A model generated the notes under the pieces. The model searched no databases. It saw only the letters and a program-made list of their open reading frames with translations, and was not told the origin of the DNA. Both the position numbers and the translations under genes were made by a program. Below are positions 60,619 through 64,000 of a DNA stretch of 64,000 nucleotides, piece after piece. The DNA is from Gigaspora margarita (lineage: Eukaryota > Glomeromycota > Glomeromycetes > Diversisporales > Gigasporaceae): assembly GCA_009809945.1 (NCBI GenBank), contig WTPW01001559.1, positions 45,257-109,256 on the forward strand, written 5' to 3'. Positions within the stretch are counted from its first letter, which is position 1. Every line of letters starts with the position of its first letter.

Positions 60619-61774
60619 CAGAGATGGCACCGAAACCTTTTTTGGTGATTCCGAAAGTTTCGTGTTTCGGATTATAGCTTCCGAAACCTTATCCGAAACT
60701 CGAAACCTCCGAAACCTCGACCGAAACCCGAAACCTCAACCAAAACCCCGAAACTGCCAAAACATCAATAACTTATTGGTTTATTCTCTCTAAAGCTGGC
60801 GCCGAAACCCTTTTGTGCCAAATCCGAAGTTTCGGGCTTCGGATCATAACTTCCAAAACCTTATCCGAAACTCGAAACCTCACCCGAAACCTCATTCGAA
60901 CCGAAACCTCACCTGAACACCAAAAACTACCCCAACTTCAATATAAATTGATTGCATTAATGTATTATATATCACTTTCAATTATACATCAAATGCACTG
61001 ATGTATGCTATGTATCTCTTCAATATACATTAATCGCGCTGATGTATGTTATTTTATATCTCCTTAAAGAATTCATAAAATTTTACCCAGCGCTATTTGG
61101 GCTGGAATGCATCCAACAATTTATTGCATGTGTGCAGTCCTTTTTGTTGTTATGATTCACAAGTACAACATGAAAGGTATAATTCCAAATTTATATTATG
61201 ACAATCAAGGTTGCTTTTGCAAGCATCAGTTTTTTTTACTTATTACGAAAAACTGGGTACAACATCAAGTAATAATAAGTAAATAGTACGTCCATATCTA
61301 CTAATGATATAATTGATAAGTTGCCGCAGAATTAAATAAATTGTTGGTATCAAAAGGCATAAAATACTTATCGATTCATAATTGGCAATTTTTTCTATCA
61401 CACTAGAATTTTGAAATCAGTTGTAATAGTGGTATGATATTAAAAAATAAAGTTGACCGGTTTTAAAAAAAAACCCCCAACAAACCGAGGCAGTGAAAAA
61501 AAATTGCCAAAAACATAATTAAAAAAAAGATCTATATAATATTATAATTTATTCAAAAATAATTTACATTTTGGGTTCATTAAAAATAAGGCAACTTTAT
61601 AATAAATTTAATATTATATTTTTAAGTTCCGGATTATAGGTTTGGATTTCGGATTATAGTTTCGGGATTTCGGGTTTCGGAGTTTTGATTTTTTTAAAAA
61701 AATCCGAAATTAGTTTCAGATTAGAACCATTCCGAAACTAGTTTCGGGTAGGTTTCATTTCGACTCCATGTTTG
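60619..61774. mobile_element. hAT-type element with CCGAAACC words (copy 2)
   Basis: Same ends as 29860-31039: CAGAGATGGCACCGAAACC and, inverted, CAAACATGGAGTCGAAATG. Target duplication GGGAAGAT (60611-60618) versus GGAAAGAT (61775-61782), 7 of 8. Collinear with copy 1, with small deletions in the CCGAAACC arrays. The open frame 60813-61001 is not a gene. Confidence 0.85.
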
Positions 61775-61984
61775 GGAAAGATATTTATATTTAGAGTTTT
61801 TCACACCCTTGAATTTTGTGGGCAATTTGTTTGCAAATGAAAATGATAAAAAAATTACTGATACCAGATACTTCTGTACCAATAAAAACGTTAAAGCATT
61901 TGCTGTACCATCCTAGCCATAATCTGATAATCATCATTTAGTAGTACCAGTTACACAACATGTCCTTTTGATTGACATCTATAA

Positions 61985-62935
61985 TAAAAATTATAATAAA
62001 AACATATGAATTTACTATAAAATTCAAGCTGAAGATTATTTTCAGTTTACTAATTAACTTAAAATTAAATTTTTCAGAAATATAGAGCAAGGGAAGGAGA
62101 AAAAGGTGGTACAAAAATTGGATTAAAATTTTGCCAATTTTGCATGATTTCAAAATGTAACTTGGTTAAAAATAAATATTTACTAATTGTAAAACAGCAA
62201 ATATATGTAAACTTATGCTCTGAACAACTTTACTTAGGAGCCAGAAGTAGGTTACCTTGTAAGAAAAATAGGTTAGCTATAGACTAACTTTAAAGATTTA
62301 GTTTGTAATATAAACATCTTTTTTGTCAAGATAGCCTGCTTTGGGCTTCTAAGTAAACTTGTTCAGCAAGTAATTCTACTTGTAATAAGGTCAAAATGCG
62401 TTTTCTTAGACCTTTTACTAAGTGAAAATGGGGTTAAAATTGGAAATAAATTTTTTCTTTTAAAAATTTTTTTTTTCAACTTTAAACCCATTTTTCACTT
62501 AATAAAAGGTCAAGAAAATGCATTTTGATTTCATCATGAGTAGAATTATCTGCTGAACAAGTTTACTTAGAAGTTCAAAGCAGGTTATCTTGACAAAAAA
62601 AGAATTTATATTACAAACTAAAAAACTTTAAATTATCTATAGCTAATCTATTTTTCTTACAAGGTAATCTATTTCTGGCTCCTAAGTAAAGTCGTTCAGA
62701 GCATAATTTCACATATATTTGCTGTTTTAAAATTAGTAAATATTTATTTTGACTAAGTTACATTTTGAAATTGTGCAAAATTGGCAAAATTTTAATCCAA
62801 TTTGTGTACCATCTTTTTCTCCTCACCTTGCTCTATATTTCCAAAAAATTTAATTTTAAATTATAATAATTAGTAAATTGAAAATAATCTTCAGCTTGAA
62901 GGTTATAGTAAATTCATATATTTTTATTATCTCTT
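61985..62935. repeat. Very long palindrome, about 950 bp
   Basis: Arms of about 475 bp are imperfect complements around a centre near 62465 (AAATTTTTTCTTTTAAAAAT). Outer arms contain ACATATGAATTTACTATA; middle arms CTTAGGAGCCAGAAGTAGGT and TTCTAAGTAAACTTGTTCAG. The last resembles AAGTAAACTTGTTTGG in the hAT MITE modules. Probably a foldback element; end points are approximate. Confidence 0.85.
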
Positions 62936-63173
62936 AATACATTATGCTGGCAAATTTTTGCTTGCAAAATTTATTTTTTTGCACAATTGCTAAAAAAAGT
63001 AGATAGGAGAGGTCCCCTAAAACATATTTAAATTAATTCAGTTAGATTTATACAATACTTTGGCAAAATATTAATTTTAAATTTGTTATATTAAAAATTT
63101 TTATTAACTAAAGTTTATATTTTCACCTATATATAACATTATATCAAAAATTTTAAAAATATTTACCAGTGTA
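62936..63173. other. AT-rich spacer
   Basis: No gene or clear repeat. Confidence 0.5.
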
Positions 63174-63420
63174 AATAACTTTTGATCTACTAATCTGTTT
63201 TGGATGATTTAACTACCAAAATAATCATATAAATAAGACAATTCTAATGAACCTAATCTAATTACAGAATCCCAAGATTGATAATGGTTTATTTTTATAA
63301 CAAATCTTTATTGATCTTAGGATTTTGTAATCAAATTTTAATATTTTGGATTAATTATAATTGTCTTACTGAGATGAGCATTTTGGTAGTTAAATCATCC
63401 AAAACAGATCAAAAGTTATT
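63174..63420. repeat. Foldback, 247 bp
   Basis: Outer arms AATAACTTTTGATCTACTAA and complement, then TGGATGATTTAACTACCAAA and complement; an inner pair is AGACAATT. It carries ACTGAGATG and TGGTAGTTAAATCAT words shared with 11431-11955. Confidence 0.75.
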
Positions 63421-63628
63421 CAATGTTCAAGATTTTTAATATATTAAAATAATTCTAATATATATAAATATAATACTTTTAGACCAATTTTAAAGAATAT
63501 TTTCTGAAAAATATTAATTTTTTTATTTTTAGTAAAGCTTAAAATAAAAGTTTTAATAATAATTTGGGATCAAATATAAGGTGGATATGGGTATTATGGC
63601 GCCCTACCAATTATGGCGCACTACCAAT

Positions 63629-63742
63629 ATCTTATGATCTACTGATCAGAATTCTACAATTTTGGTACCAATCGATTCGTCTCAGTGAGACGAATTGATT
63701 GGTACCAAAATCGTAGAATTCTGACCGATGGATCACAAGATA
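63629..63742. repeat. Hairpin with GTCTC/GAGAC centre (copy 3)
   Basis: Outer arms TATCTTATGATCTACTGATC and a weaker complement; inner arms TTTTGGTACCAATCGATTCG and complement; centre GTCTCAGTGAGAC. Confidence 0.85.
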
Positions 63743-63822
63743 TTACCATTAAAGTAATATTTAAAGTAAATATTGGTATTATGGCGATAAAAGTATTGCA
63801 GTGTAAAGCAATATCCTGTGAA

Positions 63823-63915
63823 CCATCGATCAGAATCGCATAATTTTTGCACCATTCGACTCGTCTCATCGAGACGAATCGAATGGTACCAAAATCATGT
63901 GATTCTGATCGATAC
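63823..63915. repeat. Hairpin with GTCTC/GAGAC centre (copy 4)
   Basis: Outer ATCGATCAGAATC and complement; inner CACCATTCGACTCGTCTC and complement; loop ATC. It follows copy 3 in direct order, with TATTATGGCG words before each. Confidence 0.85.
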
Positions 63916-64000
63916 TTCTTAAGATGTTATAATTTAACCAAAATAAGCTGCGCAAAACAAATTTTAAAATTAACATAAAATAATGAATAACTCTTGGTAG

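Overview
The window is very AT-rich eukaryotic DNA made almost entirely of transposable elements, with one intact protein gene in 64 kb. Gene-poor AT-rich sequence, broken hAT, MULE and LINE coding regions of fungal type, a GT-AG intron in one remnant, and a glycosyltransferase family 25 gene together suggest an early-diverging fungus. An arbuscular mycorrhizal fungus (Glomeromycotina) is my best guess; it rests on remembered family resemblance, not on a search.

Layout. 0.4-2.3 kb: MULE-like terminal-inverted-repeat (TIR) element filled with a tandem repeat. 3.2-3.9 kb: stop-riddled coding remnant. 4.4-5.0 kb: two MITEs. 5.7-10.6 kb: near full-length hAT element with a broken transposase that carries a tRNA-derived SINE. 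10.6-12 kb: microsatellite split by a foldback element, then a 525-bp palindrome. 14-20 kb: a nest of hAT MITEs, a 707-bp SINE, foldbacks, a T-rich tract and a second MULE-like element. 20-31 kb: a run of hAT-type elements (20166, 22214, 23353, 24199, 25325, 29860). 31.6-33.8 kb: the only intact gene, a three-domain GT25 protein on the minus strand. 34-39 kb: small MITEs and hairpins. 39.2-41.5 kb: broken MULE transposase, followed by tandem repeats split by a hAT element (42259-43757). 44.2-50.7 kb: broken LINE on the minus strand (endonuclease, reverse transcriptase, RNase H) carrying a hAT MITE (46287-46866). 51-64 kb: MITEs, palindromes, an intron-bearing remnant, two further hAT elements (57999, 60619) and a 950-bp palindrome.

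Two patterns stand out. First, at least eleven insertions carry 8-bp target-site duplications (TSDs) matching at 7 or 8 positions, the hAT signature. They have differing ends, and each is filled near its termini with its own repeated short word. Second, palindromic (foldback) elements recur, several about 245 bp long. They share inner or outer modules, as if arms and cores were swapped between families. One foldback can be dated by comparison: the related MITE at 24199-24427 has the empty site for the foldback inside the MITE at 20166-20627.

All boundaries were read by eye. TSD-supported boundaries are the strongest calls; family assignments from degraded coding sequence are weaker.
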